Assembly (NCBI RefSeq): GCF_000719555.1
Contig: NZ_JOGX01000019.1
Span: forward strand, 1 to 64,000
DNA: 64,000 nt
Reading direction: 5' to 3'
DNA from: Streptomyces sp. NRRL F-5727
GTDB taxonomy: Bacteria > Actinomycetota > Actinomycetes > Streptomycetales > Streptomycetaceae
Part shown: piece by piece, positions 50,862 to 60,018 of the stretch
Position numbering within the stretch: the first letter of the stretch is position 1
Layout of the letters: each line of letters starts with the position of its first letter
Program-made: the position numbers and the translations under genes
The notes under the pieces: generated by a model
Database searches by the model: none
Told to the model about the DNA's origin: nothing
The model's input: only the letters and a program-made list of their open reading frames with translations

Positions 50862-51443
50862 TCAGGCCCCGGTGAACGGCCAGGAGACGATGTCCTGGTA
50901 GCGGACCGGGGCCGGGCCGCGGGCGTCGTCGCTGCCGACGAGGTGGAGGCGGGCGGTCGGCCAGGCGCGGCCGTCGAAGCCGTCGAGGACGGCGGCGGCT
51001 TCCGGGACGCTGGTGAGGTCGCCGCGGCGGGCGCGGGCCAGGGTCAGGTGGGGGCGCAGCGGGCGGCCCTCGTAGGGGATGCCCGCCTCCTTCACCACGG
51101 TCCGGACGTCGTCGGCGAGGCGGTGCAGGCCGGGCAGGTCGCCGGTGATGCCGCTCCACAGGACCCGGGAGTCGAAGTGGCCGCCGCCCCGGAGGGCGAG
51201 TCCGAGGGGGCGGCGGGCGGCCGCCAGCTCCGCCAGGGGGGCGTGGAGGCCGGGGACGGCGGAGACGGGCAGTTCGCCGAGGAAGGCGAGGGTGATGTGC
51301 CAGTCCTCGATGCGGTTCCAGCGCATGCCGGGGTGGGCCGCGTAGGCGGGGGCCAGGGCGCGGGCGAGTTCGTCCTTGGCGTCGTCGGGCGGTGCCAGGG
51401 CGATGAAGACGCGGATGGTGGCGGGCTGGATCGAGTCGTTCAC
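50862..51443 (-). CDS. thpR: RNA 2',3'-cyclic phosphodiesterase
   Basis: 193 residues, 2H phosphoesterase family (LigT/ThpR). The two catalytic motifs HxTx are HITLAFLG and HLTLARAR, with N-terminal RVFIALAPPDDAK. Opens 2',3'-cyclic phosphates on RNA to 2'-phosphates. GTG 51443. Stands alone, 14 bp after the convergent gene. Confidence 0.93.
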   Translation of the reverse strand: MNDSIQPATIRVFIALAPPDDAKDELARALAPAYAAHPGMRWNRIEDWHITLAFLGELPVSAVPGLHAPLAELAAARRPLGLALRGGGHFDSRVLWSGITGDLPGLHRLADDVRTVVKEAGIPYEGRPLRPHLTLARARRGDLTSVPEAAAVLDGFDGRAWPTARLHLVGSDDARGPAPVRYQDIVSWPFTGA

Positions 51444-51516
51444 GATGTCTTCGTACCGTGCCGGGGACGCGGCCGTGCGGGCGGGGTCCCGGTAGGACGT
51501 GCCTACCGGGACCGGG

Positions 51517-52461
51517 TCACCAGTCGCCGTCCGCGATCGGGGCGCCGGGCGGGGCCGGCGGCGGGCCGAGCGGCGTGATCTGGTGCGGGGCCGGCGGGGT
51601 CCACGGGTCGAGGTCGTCGCCCAGCCACTCCCCCACGGGCTTGACGTCGGCCAGGGTGCCGGAGGGGTCGAGGTCGGTGCCGTCGGCGTCGAAGTAGTCG
51701 TACCAGGGCAGGCCCGCCCGCGTGTACGCGGCGCGGTCGACGGGGGACGGCGGGGGCGCCTCACCCGTGATGCGGCGCCACTCGGGCGGGGTCACCAGGT
51801 GGACGAAGACCCGCGCGTCGGCGGTGTCCGACCAGTCGCGGGACGGCCGGTCGTCCTGGTACACCTCCTGGCGCATGGTGCCGCCGGCGCCGATGCCCAT
51901 CGCCGCGGCGGCCGGCGGCGGGCCCGCCGGGGCGGCCATCGGCATCGGCGGCGGGCCGCCGTAGCCGCCGAGCTGGAGGCCGCCGACGGTCTCCTCGCCG
52001 GTGACCTGGCCCTCGACGGTGGCGCCCATGCCGAGCGGGACGGCGACGAACTGGCGCACGGTGCCCTTGCCGGAGTTGATGCCGTCGAGCCACGGCTGGC
52101 GGGGCAGTACGACGTAGTTCTGCGGGCGGCGGGAGAGCTTTCCGGTCCACTTCCTGCCGGAGATCGCGCAGACCTTGCCGACGCCGACCTGGAGCGCCGT
52201 GGGTTCGGGGCTGCCGGCGAAGCTGAGCCACATCGCCTCGCGGAGATAGACCGGCATCATCACGCCGCCCTTGGCACGCCACGCGTCGGGCACGGTGTCG
52301 GGGTAGTCCTCGACCCGGCGGAGCGGGAAGGTGCCGAGCCCCGGGGGCAGCCGGTGGGTGCCGGTCTCGGGCAGCCGGAGCGTGCGCATGAATCGCACCC
52401 GCACCCCGTCGCCCAACAGCAGGGTGTCCCCCTCGATCCTCGCCTCGTTGCCGCCCACCAC
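51517..52461 (-). CDS. Hypothetical protein with proline/alanine linker
   Basis: About 314 residues from GTG 52461 (GGGGA before it). An N-terminal beta-rich domain, about 190 residues long, starts GGNEARIEGDTLLLGD. A low-complexity linker (GGPPPMPMAAPAGPPP) leads to a C-terminal part with DARVFVHLVTPPEWRRITGE. The integrity of codon use is good. Second gene of a unit with a 56-residue protein. I do not recognise the domains. Confidence 0.7.
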   Translation of the reverse strand: MVGGNEARIEGDTLLLGDGVRVRFMRTLRLPETGTHRLPPGLGTFPLRRVEDYPDTVPDAWRAKGGVMMPVYLREAMWLSFAGSPEPTALQVGVGKVCAISGRKWTGKLSRRPQNYVVLPRQPWLDGINSGKGTVRQFVAVPLGMGATVEGQVTGEETVGGLQLGGYGGPPPMPMAAPAGPPPAAAAMGIGAGGTMRQEVYQDDRPSRDWSDTADARVFVHLVTPPEWRRITGEAPPPSPVDRAAYTRAGLPWYDYFDADGTDLDPSGTLADVKPVGEWLGDDLDPWTPPAPHQITPLGPPPAPPGAPIADGDW

Positions 52462-52556
52462 GTCTCCCCTCGCCTCGGCGTGTCCGTCCCCCCGTAACAC
52501 GACCGAGCGGAGCGGCCGGTTCCCGCCGGCCGCCGCGAGGGGCCGACGGGTGTCGG

Positions 52557-52727
52557 CTACTCCTCGCGCTGGAACTCGACTTCGGCGCGCTCCTCGTCGA
52601 GCGCGGCCTGCGCGTGGGTGTAGAGGTCGTGGACGAACGCCCTGGCGTCCTCCGGCGAGATGCCGGTCCCGAGGGCGAGCAGTCGTTCGGTCCAGGCGGC
52701 GAGCGGGTCGCCCTGCTCTTCGGCCAT
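52557..52727 (-). CDS. 56-residue acidic protein
   Basis: Short gene with GGAGGAGACGTC before the ATG at 52727. The product begins MAEEQGDPLAAW and is largely helical and acidic (EDARAFVHDLYTHAQAALDE). It lies 95 bp upstream of the hypothetical gene on the same strand, so the two may form a pair, such as a subunit or antitoxin-like partner. No function can be assigned. Confidence 0.6.
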   Translation of the reverse strand: MAEEQGDPLAAWTERLLALGTGISPEDARAFVHDLYTHAQAALDEERAEVEFQREE

Positions 52728-52803
52728 GACGTCTCCTCCGGTCCTTCTCGGCCCGCCCTTCTCCCATCGTCCGCCGGGCCGGGGCCGCCCGCAATCGCCG
52801 GGT

Positions 52804-54210
52804 TCAGGCCCCGCCGCGCACCCGGGCGGCCGTGTCGCGGAGCCACCGGGCGCTGCGCTTGGGGACGCGCGCCTGGGTCGCGTAGTCGACGCGGACGAGG
52901 CCGAAGCGCTGGGCGTAGCCGTACGCCCACTCGAAGTTGTCGAGGAGCGACCAGGCGAGGTAGCCGCGGACGTCGGCGCCGGCCTCGCGGGCGCGGGCGA
53001 CGGCGGCGAGGTGGGCGGAGAGGTAGGCGGTGCGGTCCCGGTCGTCGACGTACCCGTCGGCGTCCGGGACGTCGTCGTAGGCGGCGCCGTTCTCGGTGAC
53101 GACCATGGGGGTGCCGGGGTAGTCGCGGGCGATGCGGACCAGCAGGTCGGTGAGGTCGTGGGGCATGACCTCCCAGCCGAGGCCGGTGACGGGCAGCCCG
53201 CCGTGCGGGAGGGCGCGGGTGACCGGGCGGCCCTGGGCGTCCGAGTCCGCGCCGCTCTCGTCCCGGCCCGAACTCCGCATCGAGCGGTAGTAGTTGACGC
53301 CGAGCGTGTCGATCGGGGTGGCGATGGCCGCGAGGTCGCCGTCGTGGACCGGGATCTCGACGCCGTGTGCGGCGAGGTCGGCGACGAGGTCGTCCGGGTA
53401 GCCGCCGCGCAGGATCGGGTCGAGGTAGAAGCGGAAGCCGAAGGCGTCGGCGCGGCGGGCGGCCTCGCGGTCGGCGGGGCTGTCGGTGGCCGGGGCGCTG
53501 GTGCCGAGGAGGTGGGTGACGGCGAGGTCGAGGGGGCGGCGGGCGGCGGCGCGCAGCGTGCGGGCGGCGAGGCCGTGGGCGAGGTGGAGGTGGTGCACGG
53601 CGGCGACGCCGTCGGCGAGGGACCGCCCGCCGGGCGCGTGGACGCCTTCGACGTGCCCGAGGACCGCCGAGCAGAACGGCTCGTTGAGCGTGGTCCAGTG
53701 GGTGACGCGGTCGCCGAGCCGGTCGTGGACGAGGGCGGCGTAGTCGGCGAAGCGGTGGGCGGTGTCCCGCGCGGGCCAGCCGCCGGCGTCCTGGAGCTCC
53801 TGGGGCAGGTCCCAGTGGTAGAGGGTGAGCCACGGGGTGATGTTCCGGCCGAGGAGTTCGTCGACGAGCCGGTCGTAGAAGGCGAGCCCCTTCGGGTGGG
53901 CGGGCCCGCGGCCGCCGGGCTGGACGCGCGGCCAGGAGACGGAGAAGCGGTACGTGTCGAGGCCGAGGTCCGCCATCAGCGCGACGTCCTCGGGCATCCG
54001 GTGGTAGTGGTCGCAGGCGGTGTCCCCGGTGTCGCCGTTGTCGACGGCTCCGGGCACGCGGCAGAAGGTGTCCCAGATGGAGGCGGTCCTGCCGTCCTCG
54101 GCCGCCGCGCCCTCGATCTGGTAGGCGGAGGTGGCGGCGCCGATGCGGAAGCTCGGCGGGAGGCGGGCGATCAGGGCGTCGTCGGCGGGGAAACGGGCGT
54201 CGGCGGACAT
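52804..54210 (-). CDS. GH1 beta-glucosidase
   Basis: 468 residues, standard GH1 length, cytoplasmic. Family start [16 protein letters not shown], acid/base glutamate in TTLNEPFCS, nucleophile glutamate in VVTENGAAYDD, and the C-terminal [13 protein letters not shown]. Cleaves cellobiose or other beta-glucosides after import. Close relative of the second GH1 gene at 60.6-62.0 kb. Intracellular degrader for the ABC system at the window end. Confidence 0.94.
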   Translation of the reverse strand: MSADARFPADDALIARLPPSFRIGAATSAYQIEGAAAEDGRTASIWDTFCRVPGAVDNGDTGDTACDHYHRMPEDVALMADLGLDTYRFSVSWPRVQPGGRGPAHPKGLAFYDRLVDELLGRNITPWLTLYHWDLPQELQDAGGWPARDTAHRFADYAALVHDRLGDRVTHWTTLNEPFCSAVLGHVEGVHAPGGRSLADGVAAVHHLHLAHGLAARTLRAAARRPLDLAVTHLLGTSAPATDSPADREAARRADAFGFRFYLDPILRGGYPDDLVADLAAHGVEIPVHDGDLAAIATPIDTLGVNYYRSMRSSGRDESGADSDAQGRPVTRALPHGGLPVTGLGWEVMPHDLTDLLVRIARDYPGTPMVVTENGAAYDDVPDADGYVDDRDRTAYLSAHLAAVARAREAGADVRGYLAWSLLDNFEWAYGYAQRFGLVRVDYATQARVPKRSARWLRDTAARVRGGA

Positions 54211-54297
54211 GGCCGGGTGGTCTCCGGTGGCAGCGGTACGGGGGCGGCCCGGGTGCCGCGACGGGCGTCCGGGCCGCCCCGTACGGAGGGGGACGGG

Positions 54298-55389
54298 TCA
54301 GGGCAGGACGTGGTCGGCGTTCAGCACCGCGCCGCGCTCGGGGCGGTACAGGTCGAAGCCCCGGGTGTCGCACTGGAGGCCGCCGTTGATGCAGTGGTCG
54401 ACGAGGGCCTTGAGGGTGCGCTCCTCCCACGCGTTGAAGAAGTCGTAGTGGAAGGAGTAGCCGCGGCCGCTGGCCAGGCGGACCCGGCTCATGTCGCCGT
54501 TGACCGGCCACGCCATCTTGAACTCGATCATCGGCAGGGCGACCGGGTGGGAGGCCGGGCACATGTTGTCGTTGGTGCCGGGCTTGACGACCGGGTACGC
54601 CATGTGGCTCTGGTGGTCGGGGGTGTCGAGGTGCAGCCCGTTCCAGCAACTGGGTGCCTGCATGCGGATGTTGAGCTGGACGTCGGGCCGGCTCGGACAG
54701 CTCGCCGGGAAGTCGGTGTTGAAGAAGCTGTCACCGCACTCCCAGCCCTCGACGAAGCCCTTGTGGCTGCGGAACTCCTGCTCGGTCTGCGTCGGTCTGC
54801 CGACGACGAAGCGCAGTCCCCTGGGGAAGGGCCGCACGCTCCGGTAGTCGGTCACGCCCGCCTTGTAGTAGATGACCTGCGGGCCCACCGGAAGGATCTT
54901 CTGGTCCCCGTCGTAGAGCGAGGGCATCCAGTAGGCGGAGGCGTCCGCGGGCGCCTTGCAGGTGGTGCGGCCTCCGTAGAGCGTGCCGGTGGTGCTGGAG
55001 GCGTCGGTGGAGGTGTTGCCCATGAACGTGTGGTCGTGGGACTTGCCGTACTGGCCGGGGTAGACGATCGGGTCGTCCGGCGCGGTGTGGGAGACGGCGC
55101 AGCCGGCCTGGAACTCGTGGTGGTAGGCCGGCGGCGGGGTGGCCGTGGACGGGGTGACGCCGGTGACCGGCGGGTTCGCGGGGATGTACCCGTCCCCGTC
55201 GGGGTCGTCGCCGGACGCCTGGGTGGAGGCGGCCATCTGGTGCCCGGTGTGGTGGACGGCCGCGGCGGCGGCGGGCGGGACGCCGTCGTCCGGGTCGGTG
55301 GCCTGCGCCACCGTTCCGACGCCGAGGACGCCGGCGATGAGGGCCGTACCGACGAGAAGTACCGAGAGCCGCTGGGGACTCGATCTCAT
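54298..55389 (-). CDS. Secreted DUF1996 protein
   Basis: 363 residues: Sec signal peptide (LSVLLVGTALIAGVLGVG), Pro/Thr-rich linker, then the DUF1996 domain with YHHEFQAGC, GKSHDHTFMGN, TTCKAPADASAYWMPSLYDG, and conserved Cys and His residues. The family is common in fungi and actinobacteria; biochemical role unknown, often near polysaccharide enzymes. Secreted by Sec. Confidence 0.87.
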   Translation of the reverse strand: MRSSPQRLSVLLVGTALIAGVLGVGTVAQATDPDDGVPPAAAAAVHHTGHQMAASTQASGDDPDGDGYIPANPPVTGVTPSTATPPPAYHHEFQAGCAVSHTAPDDPIVYPGQYGKSHDHTFMGNTSTDASSTTGTLYGGRTTCKAPADASAYWMPSLYDGDQKILPVGPQVIYYKAGVTDYRSVRPFPRGLRFVVGRPTQTEQEFRSHKGFVEGWECGDSFFNTDFPASCPSRPDVQLNIRMQAPSCWNGLHLDTPDHQSHMAYPVVKPGTNDNMCPASHPVALPMIEFKMAWPVNGDMSRVRLASGRGYSFHYDFFNAWEERTLKALVDHCINGGLQCDTRGFDLYRPERGAVLNADHVLP

Positions 55390-55428
55390 GGGGATCTCCT
55401 CAGTGGGATGGGGGGTCGTGCGGGCCGG

Positions 55429-57600
55429 TCAGCCGAAGACGCCGAACTCGTGGAGGGAGTAGCCCCAGCCGGTGCCGCGGGCGGTCATGTGCACGCGCAC
55501 GTGGCGGGCGGTGGCCCCGGCCTGGACGGTGTCGACGTCTCCGTCACCGGCGGTCTGGGTGTGGATCGTCCGCCAGTTCTGACCGTCGTCCGAGACCTGG
55601 ACCTCGTAGGCGCGGGCGTAGGCCGGGTCCCAGACGAGCTGGAGGCGGGAGAAGGTCCGGACGGAGCCGAGGTCGACCTGGATCCACTGGGGGTCGGACC
55701 AGTCGCTGGCCCAGCGGGTGGCGGGGTTGCCGTCGGTGGCGTGGGCCGCCGGGCAGGGGCAGTCGCCGTAGGACGCCTGGAAGGAGGAGGCGCTGGTGCG
55801 TCGGCCCTGGGCGAGGTCGGTCCCGGTGACCGGCGGGGCGACGACCTTGACGGACCTGGTCTCGATGCCCGCGTTGCCGCGGCCGTCCTCGGCCTGGACG
55901 TACACCTTCCAGACGCCGAGCTTCGCGGGGGCGGTGACGGTGAGGGAGCCGTCGGCGTTGCGGCGGTACGGGGTCTCGATCAGCCGCTTGTCGCCGTTGG
56001 CGTAGGTGCCGCTGAGGTAGACCTTCGTGGTGACGGGGTCGCCGTCGGGGTCGCGGACGTCGGCGCGGACGGTGAACTCGCCGCCGGCCGGGGCGGATCC
56101 GGACGGGGTGACGGTCATGTTCGTGATGACGGGCGGGGTGTTGTCGCCGGCGGTGCTCCCCGTGTACGCCTTCTTCACGGCGTAGTACGAGAGCCGCTTG
56201 AGGCCGTCGGGCAGCAGGTTGAACCAGACGCCGCCGAAGTCGTGCTCGGTGCCGTAGTGGAAGACGGTGGCGCCCAGTGCGACGCCCCGGTGGCCCGTCA
56301 CGCAGTTCCAGGCGCGGGTGTAGCCCTCGGCCTTCTGGACGTCGGTGGGCTCCTCGGCGACGCCGTTGGCGTCCTTGGGAGTCTCCCACTCGCCCGCGGG
56401 GCCGGTCTCGGTGATGAGGTACGGCTTGGTGTAGCCGCCCTGCTCCCAGCCCTCGCGCACTCCGCACAGGTCGCCGTAGGCGTTCATCGCGTACAGGTCG
56501 AGGTCGGGGGCGTTGCGCTTGTAGTAGGGCCAGGCGCCGGTCCAGGCGTCGGTGGAGGTCACCGGGTGGTCCGGGTCGATGGAGTGGATCTTCCTGGCGA
56601 CGTCGTTGACGAAGGTCGTGTAGGCGTTGCGCTGGGCTTCGAGCGCGGTGCCGGAGTAGCAGTTCTGGAGGCCGAGGACGGATTCGTTGCCGACGTTCCA
56701 CATGAGGGTGGCGGGGTGGGACCTGTACTCCTGGACCCACTTCGCGAACTCGTCGAGCATGTTCGTCTTGTACGTGGTGTCGTTGACGTAGTCGGCGCAG
56801 CCGCCGGAGCCGGGGCCGCCGCCGGGCTGGAGCCAGAAGCCGTTCATGACGCGGATGCCCTGGGCGGCCGCCGCGTCCAGGAGCGGCTTGGTCGAGCCGT
56901 CGGTGCCCCAGGTGCGGATGGTGTTGGCGCCCAGCGCCCTCACGTCGGGCAGGTACCGGCCGGCGTCGGCGACGGAGGGGCCCCAGGTGACGCCCTTGAC
57001 GGTGTACGGCTGGCCGCCGACGGTGAGCTGCCAGTTCCCCTGGCTTCCGGTGACGCGGACGGCGCCGCCGGGCTGGGGCGGGGCGCCGCCCTCCTCGCCG
57101 TACACCTTGAACTCCCAGAGGGAGAGGCCGTATCCGCCGGAGCGGGTGACGCCCTGGAGGCGGACGTGTCGGCCGGTGCCGGAGACGGCGATCTCGTCGG
57201 TGCCGCCGTCGGCACCGGTCACGGACCGCACGGTCCGCCAGGTGGTGCCGTCGTCGGAGAGCTGGATGTCGTACGCGGTGGCGTGGGCGGGCTCCCAGTC
57301 CAGCACGATCCGGCTGACGCCGGCGGTGCGGCCCAGGTCGACCTGGAGCCACTGGCCGTCGGTCCACTGGCTGGCCCAGCGGGTGCCGGGGTCGCCGTCG
57401 ACGGCGGCGGAGGCGGGGAAGGCGGGGCCCTCGGTGGAGGAGGCGGTGGCCGGCCTGCCCTGGGAGAGCAGGGTCTCGGCGGCGGAGGCGGGGGCGGCCG
57501 CGAGGGCGGTGAGGGAGGTGGCGAGCAGGGCGCCGAGGGAGACGAGGGAGGCGGCGGTACGGGTGCGCCGGAAGGGCGCCCGGACGGTGCGCGGAGGCAT
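55429..57600 (-). CDS. Secreted glycoside hydrolase with two F5/8C (CBM32) modules
   Basis: 723 residues: signal peptide (ending APASAAE), F5/8C module (about 40-180), a TIM-barrel glycosidase (about 195-465), an Ig-like domain and a second F5/8C module (about 590-723). The barrel shows LGANTIRTWGTDG, acid/base LMWNVGNESVLG and nucleophile LITETGPAGEW, closest to GH2/GH72-like barrels on beta-1,3-glucan or related sugars. The two discoidin modules bind polysaccharide. Followed by the DUF1996 gene. Confidence 0.85.
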   Translation of the reverse strand: MPPRTVRAPFRRTRTAASLVSLGALLATSLTALAAAPASAAETLLSQGRPATASSTEGPAFPASAAVDGDPGTRWASQWTDGQWLQVDLGRTAGVSRIVLDWEPAHATAYDIQLSDDGTTWRTVRSVTGADGGTDEIAVSGTGRHVRLQGVTRSGGYGLSLWEFKVYGEEGGAPPQPGGAVRVTGSQGNWQLTVGGQPYTVKGVTWGPSVADAGRYLPDVRALGANTIRTWGTDGSTKPLLDAAAAQGIRVMNGFWLQPGGGPGSGGCADYVNDTTYKTNMLDEFAKWVQEYRSHPATLMWNVGNESVLGLQNCYSGTALEAQRNAYTTFVNDVARKIHSIDPDHPVTSTDAWTGAWPYYKRNAPDLDLYAMNAYGDLCGVREGWEQGGYTKPYLITETGPAGEWETPKDANGVAEEPTDVQKAEGYTRAWNCVTGHRGVALGATVFHYGTEHDFGGVWFNLLPDGLKRLSYYAVKKAYTGSTAGDNTPPVITNMTVTPSGSAPAGGEFTVRADVRDPDGDPVTTKVYLSGTYANGDKRLIETPYRRNADGSLTVTAPAKLGVWKVYVQAEDGRGNAGIETRSVKVVAPPVTGTDLAQGRRTSASSFQASYGDCPCPAAHATDGNPATRWASDWSDPQWIQVDLGSVRTFSRLQLVWDPAYARAYEVQVSDDGQNWRTIHTQTAGDGDVDTVQAGATARHVRVHMTARGTGWGYSLHEFGVFG

Positions 57601-57686
57601 GGCGGCTCCAGGAGGGGAGGGGGTTCCGGGCGGTACGCGGACGGGGCCGGGGCGCGGCGGGGAGGCGCCGCGCCCCGGCCGGGGCG

Positions 57687-59873
57687 TCACGGGAAGTGGA
57701 CGACGGTGGAGGGGATGGTGGAGGTGCCCTGGGTGGGGGCGCCGACGTCGTTGATGACGTGGTCGAAGTGGCCGTTGCCGCCGAGCGAGACGGTCAGCAG
57801 GCTGTGGAACCTCACGCCGGGCTTGACCGGGGCCTTGAAGCCGTGGTCCTGCCGGATGGTGGGGTCGACGTTGTAGTAGCAGTAGCTGCCGAGGCCCCAG
57901 CCCTCGTGGGTGTTCACCGAGTCGTCGACGCGGTAGGCGGCGTACCCCTTGGTGGTGCCGTTCTGGATGGCGGCCTGGTTCGGGGCGTCGTACGCCTTCT
58001 CGTTCTGGAAGAAGATGGTGCGGCCGCGCTCGCCGTACCACTCGACGTCGTACTTGTTGAAGTGCTCGACGAAGAGGCCCGTGGCGAGGACGTCGTCGCC
58101 GTTGACGCGGACGCCGTAGTCGGCGCGGTTGGTCTCCCAGCCGACGCCCTCGCCGTGGTCGGCGCGCCAGACCCAGGTGTGGTCGACGATGACGTCGTCG
58201 CTGTTGACGACCATGCTGGTGGTGGCCTTGCCGGGGCCGGCGCCGCCGATGCGGAGGTAGACGTCCTGGACGGTCGTCGGGTCGGCGGAGTGGTCGGCGC
58301 CGGAGCCCTGCGGGCCGAGCTCCAGGAGGACCGGGGAGTTGACCGGTCCGGCGTCGACGAGGAAGCCGGCGAGGCGGACGCCGTCGACGTCGGCGACCTT
58401 CATCGCGGCGACGCCGTTGTCCGGGATGATCGTGGCGAGGCCGAGGCCGAGCACGATGGTGCCGGCGCGGTCGATCTCGATGGGCCGGTCGACGTGGTAG
58501 ACGCCGGGCGTGATGAGCAGGTGCAGGCCCTGGCGGACGGCCTGGTTCATGGTCTCGGCGGTGGTGCCGGGCTTGACGACGTAGAACCGGCTGAGCGGGA
58601 TCGTCTCGCCCTGCGGGGTGCCGTTGGCCCAGGTGGTGCCGCGGGCGTTGGTGCGCTTGGCCGGGGAGAAGACCTTGTACTGGTTGTCCTGCCAGATCAG
58701 GTAGGGCTTCTCGCGGGAGATCGGGGTGGTGTCGAGGGTGGTGTACCTCGGCTCGGGGAAGGCGGTGGCGGGCGCGCCCTCGGTGCCGGAGAAGACCTGG
58801 TTCCAGACGCTGTTGGACCAGCCGCCGATCGAGCTGTCGCGGGTGTACCACTGCTGCTGCGAGTAGTTGCCGACCTGGCCGTCGATCTTGGAGTCGGCGA
58901 TGTAGCCGCCGGAGGCCCAGCCGTAGCCGTTCGGGGCGAGGTTGAGGCCGCCCTTGACGTGCATCCGGCGGAAGGAGGACGCCTGGGAGACGGCCCAGCG
59001 GTCGGTGCCGTTCACCGGGTTGAGGGCGAGTCCTTCGGCGCCGCGCCAGAAGTTCTGGGTGGCGTTGCCGTCGAACCAGCCGGCGTCGACCGTGACGTCG
59101 CCGTTGACGGTGGTGTCGTCGGGGCGGACGCCGAGGCCGGCGATCTGGGTGTAGAAGCCCAGCTGGGCGTTGAGGCCGTTGTACGTGCCGGGCTTCAGGA
59201 GGAAGGCGTGGCGGCCGGCGCCGAACTGGGCCGACTCCTGCTCCTTGAAGACGGCGTCCAGTTTGGCCTGGAGGCCGGGCGTGGACGGGTCGAAGACGTG
59301 CACGTTCGGGCCGAGGTCGCCGCCGCCGGGCAGCTGCGGGCCGGTGGAGTCGGTGGAGCCGTACACCTGGAACTCCCAGAGGGAGTAGCCGTATCCGGTG
59401 CCCCGGGTGAGGCCGTTCAGGCGGACGTAGCGGCCGGAGCCGGAGAGGGCGACCTCGTCGGTGCCGCCGTCGCCCGCGGTGACGGCGGTGACGGTGCGCC
59501 AGGTGGTGCCGTCGTCGGACGCCTGGATCTCGTAGCTCTTGCCGTAGGCGGCTTCCCAGCTGAGGACGGCCCTGCTGAGCTGCCGGCCGGCGCCGAGGTC
59601 GACCTGGAGCCACTGGGGGTCGGCCCACTGGCTTGACCAGCGGGTGCCGAAGTCGCCGTCGACGGCGGCGGAGGCGGGGAAGACGGCGCCTTCGAGGGTG
59701 GAGGCGGTGGCCGGCCTGCCCTGGGAGAGCAGGGTCTCGGCGGCCTGGGCCGAGGTGGTGGGGACGACCGCGAGCAGGGTGCCGGCCAGGGCGGCGACGA
59801 GGCCGCCGGCGGTGGGGCGGCGGAGTGCCGAGGCGGGGCGGCGGCGTGCGGGTGGGGACCCGGCGGAGGACAT
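57687..59873 (-). CDS. Secreted beta-helix protein with F5/8C module (GH55-like)
   Basis: 728 residues: signal peptide, an F5/8C module (about 45-185) almost the same as that of the neighbour, then a right-handed beta-helix (about 200-728) with GRHAFLLKPGTYNG, GGYIADSKIDGQVGNY, and GLHLLITPGVYHVDRPIEI. The layout is like GH55 exo-beta-1,3-glucanase relatives, although catalytic residues cannot be fixed by eye. ATG 59873. A CebR-like palindrome lies 37 bp upstream. Confidence 0.82.
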   Translation of the reverse strand: MSSAGSPPARRRPASALRRPTAGGLVAALAGTLLAVVPTTSAQAAETLLSQGRPATASTLEGAVFPASAAVDGDFGTRWSSQWADPQWLQVDLGAGRQLSRAVLSWEAAYGKSYEIQASDDGTTWRTVTAVTAGDGGTDEVALSGSGRYVRLNGLTRGTGYGYSLWEFQVYGSTDSTGPQLPGGGDLGPNVHVFDPSTPGLQAKLDAVFKEQESAQFGAGRHAFLLKPGTYNGLNAQLGFYTQIAGLGVRPDDTTVNGDVTVDAGWFDGNATQNFWRGAEGLALNPVNGTDRWAVSQASSFRRMHVKGGLNLAPNGYGWASGGYIADSKIDGQVGNYSQQQWYTRDSSIGGWSNSVWNQVFSGTEGAPATAFPEPRYTTLDTTPISREKPYLIWQDNQYKVFSPAKRTNARGTTWANGTPQGETIPLSRFYVVKPGTTAETMNQAVRQGLHLLITPGVYHVDRPIEIDRAGTIVLGLGLATIIPDNGVAAMKVADVDGVRLAGFLVDAGPVNSPVLLELGPQGSGADHSADPTTVQDVYLRIGGAGPGKATTSMVVNSDDVIVDHTWVWRADHGEGVGWETNRADYGVRVNGDDVLATGLFVEHFNKYDVEWYGERGRTIFFQNEKAYDAPNQAAIQNGTTKGYAAYRVDDSVNTHEGWGLGSYCYYNVDPTIRQDHGFKAPVKPGVRFHSLLTVSLGGNGHFDHVINDVGAPTQGTSTIPSTVVHFP

Positions 59874-59909
59874 GGGGATCTCCTCGGTGCGAGGGGTGGG
59901 CGGACACGG

Positions 59910-59923
59910 GGGGAGCGCTCGCC
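59910..59923. promoter_or_regulatory. CebR-like palindrome
   Basis: GGGGAGCGCTCGCC (or its complement GGCGAGCGCTCCCC) matches the CebR box TGGGAGCGCTCCCA at 11 of 14 positions around the perfect AGCGCT core. CebR is the LacI-type cellobiose-responsive repressor of Streptomyces. It would place this secreted enzyme under cello-oligosaccharide control. Confidence 0.55.
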
Positions 59924-59961
59924 GAAACCTTGCATGCGCCGCGAGTTGACGGTCAAGGCAT

Positions 59962-60001
59962 GTGACACGACTTTTCTTTTGACTTGCATTAAGCATCGAT
60001 C
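59962..60001. promoter_or_regulatory. AT-rich promoter-like block before the GH55-like gene
   Basis: The 38 bp including TTTTCTTTTGACTTGCATTAAGC are far more AT-rich than anything near. Read toward the GH55-like gene, TTGACC sits further downstream as a possible -35 element. Likely the promoter/activator region of that gene. Confidence 0.4.
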
Positions 60002-60018
60002 GAGCTGTCGGCCGGCTC

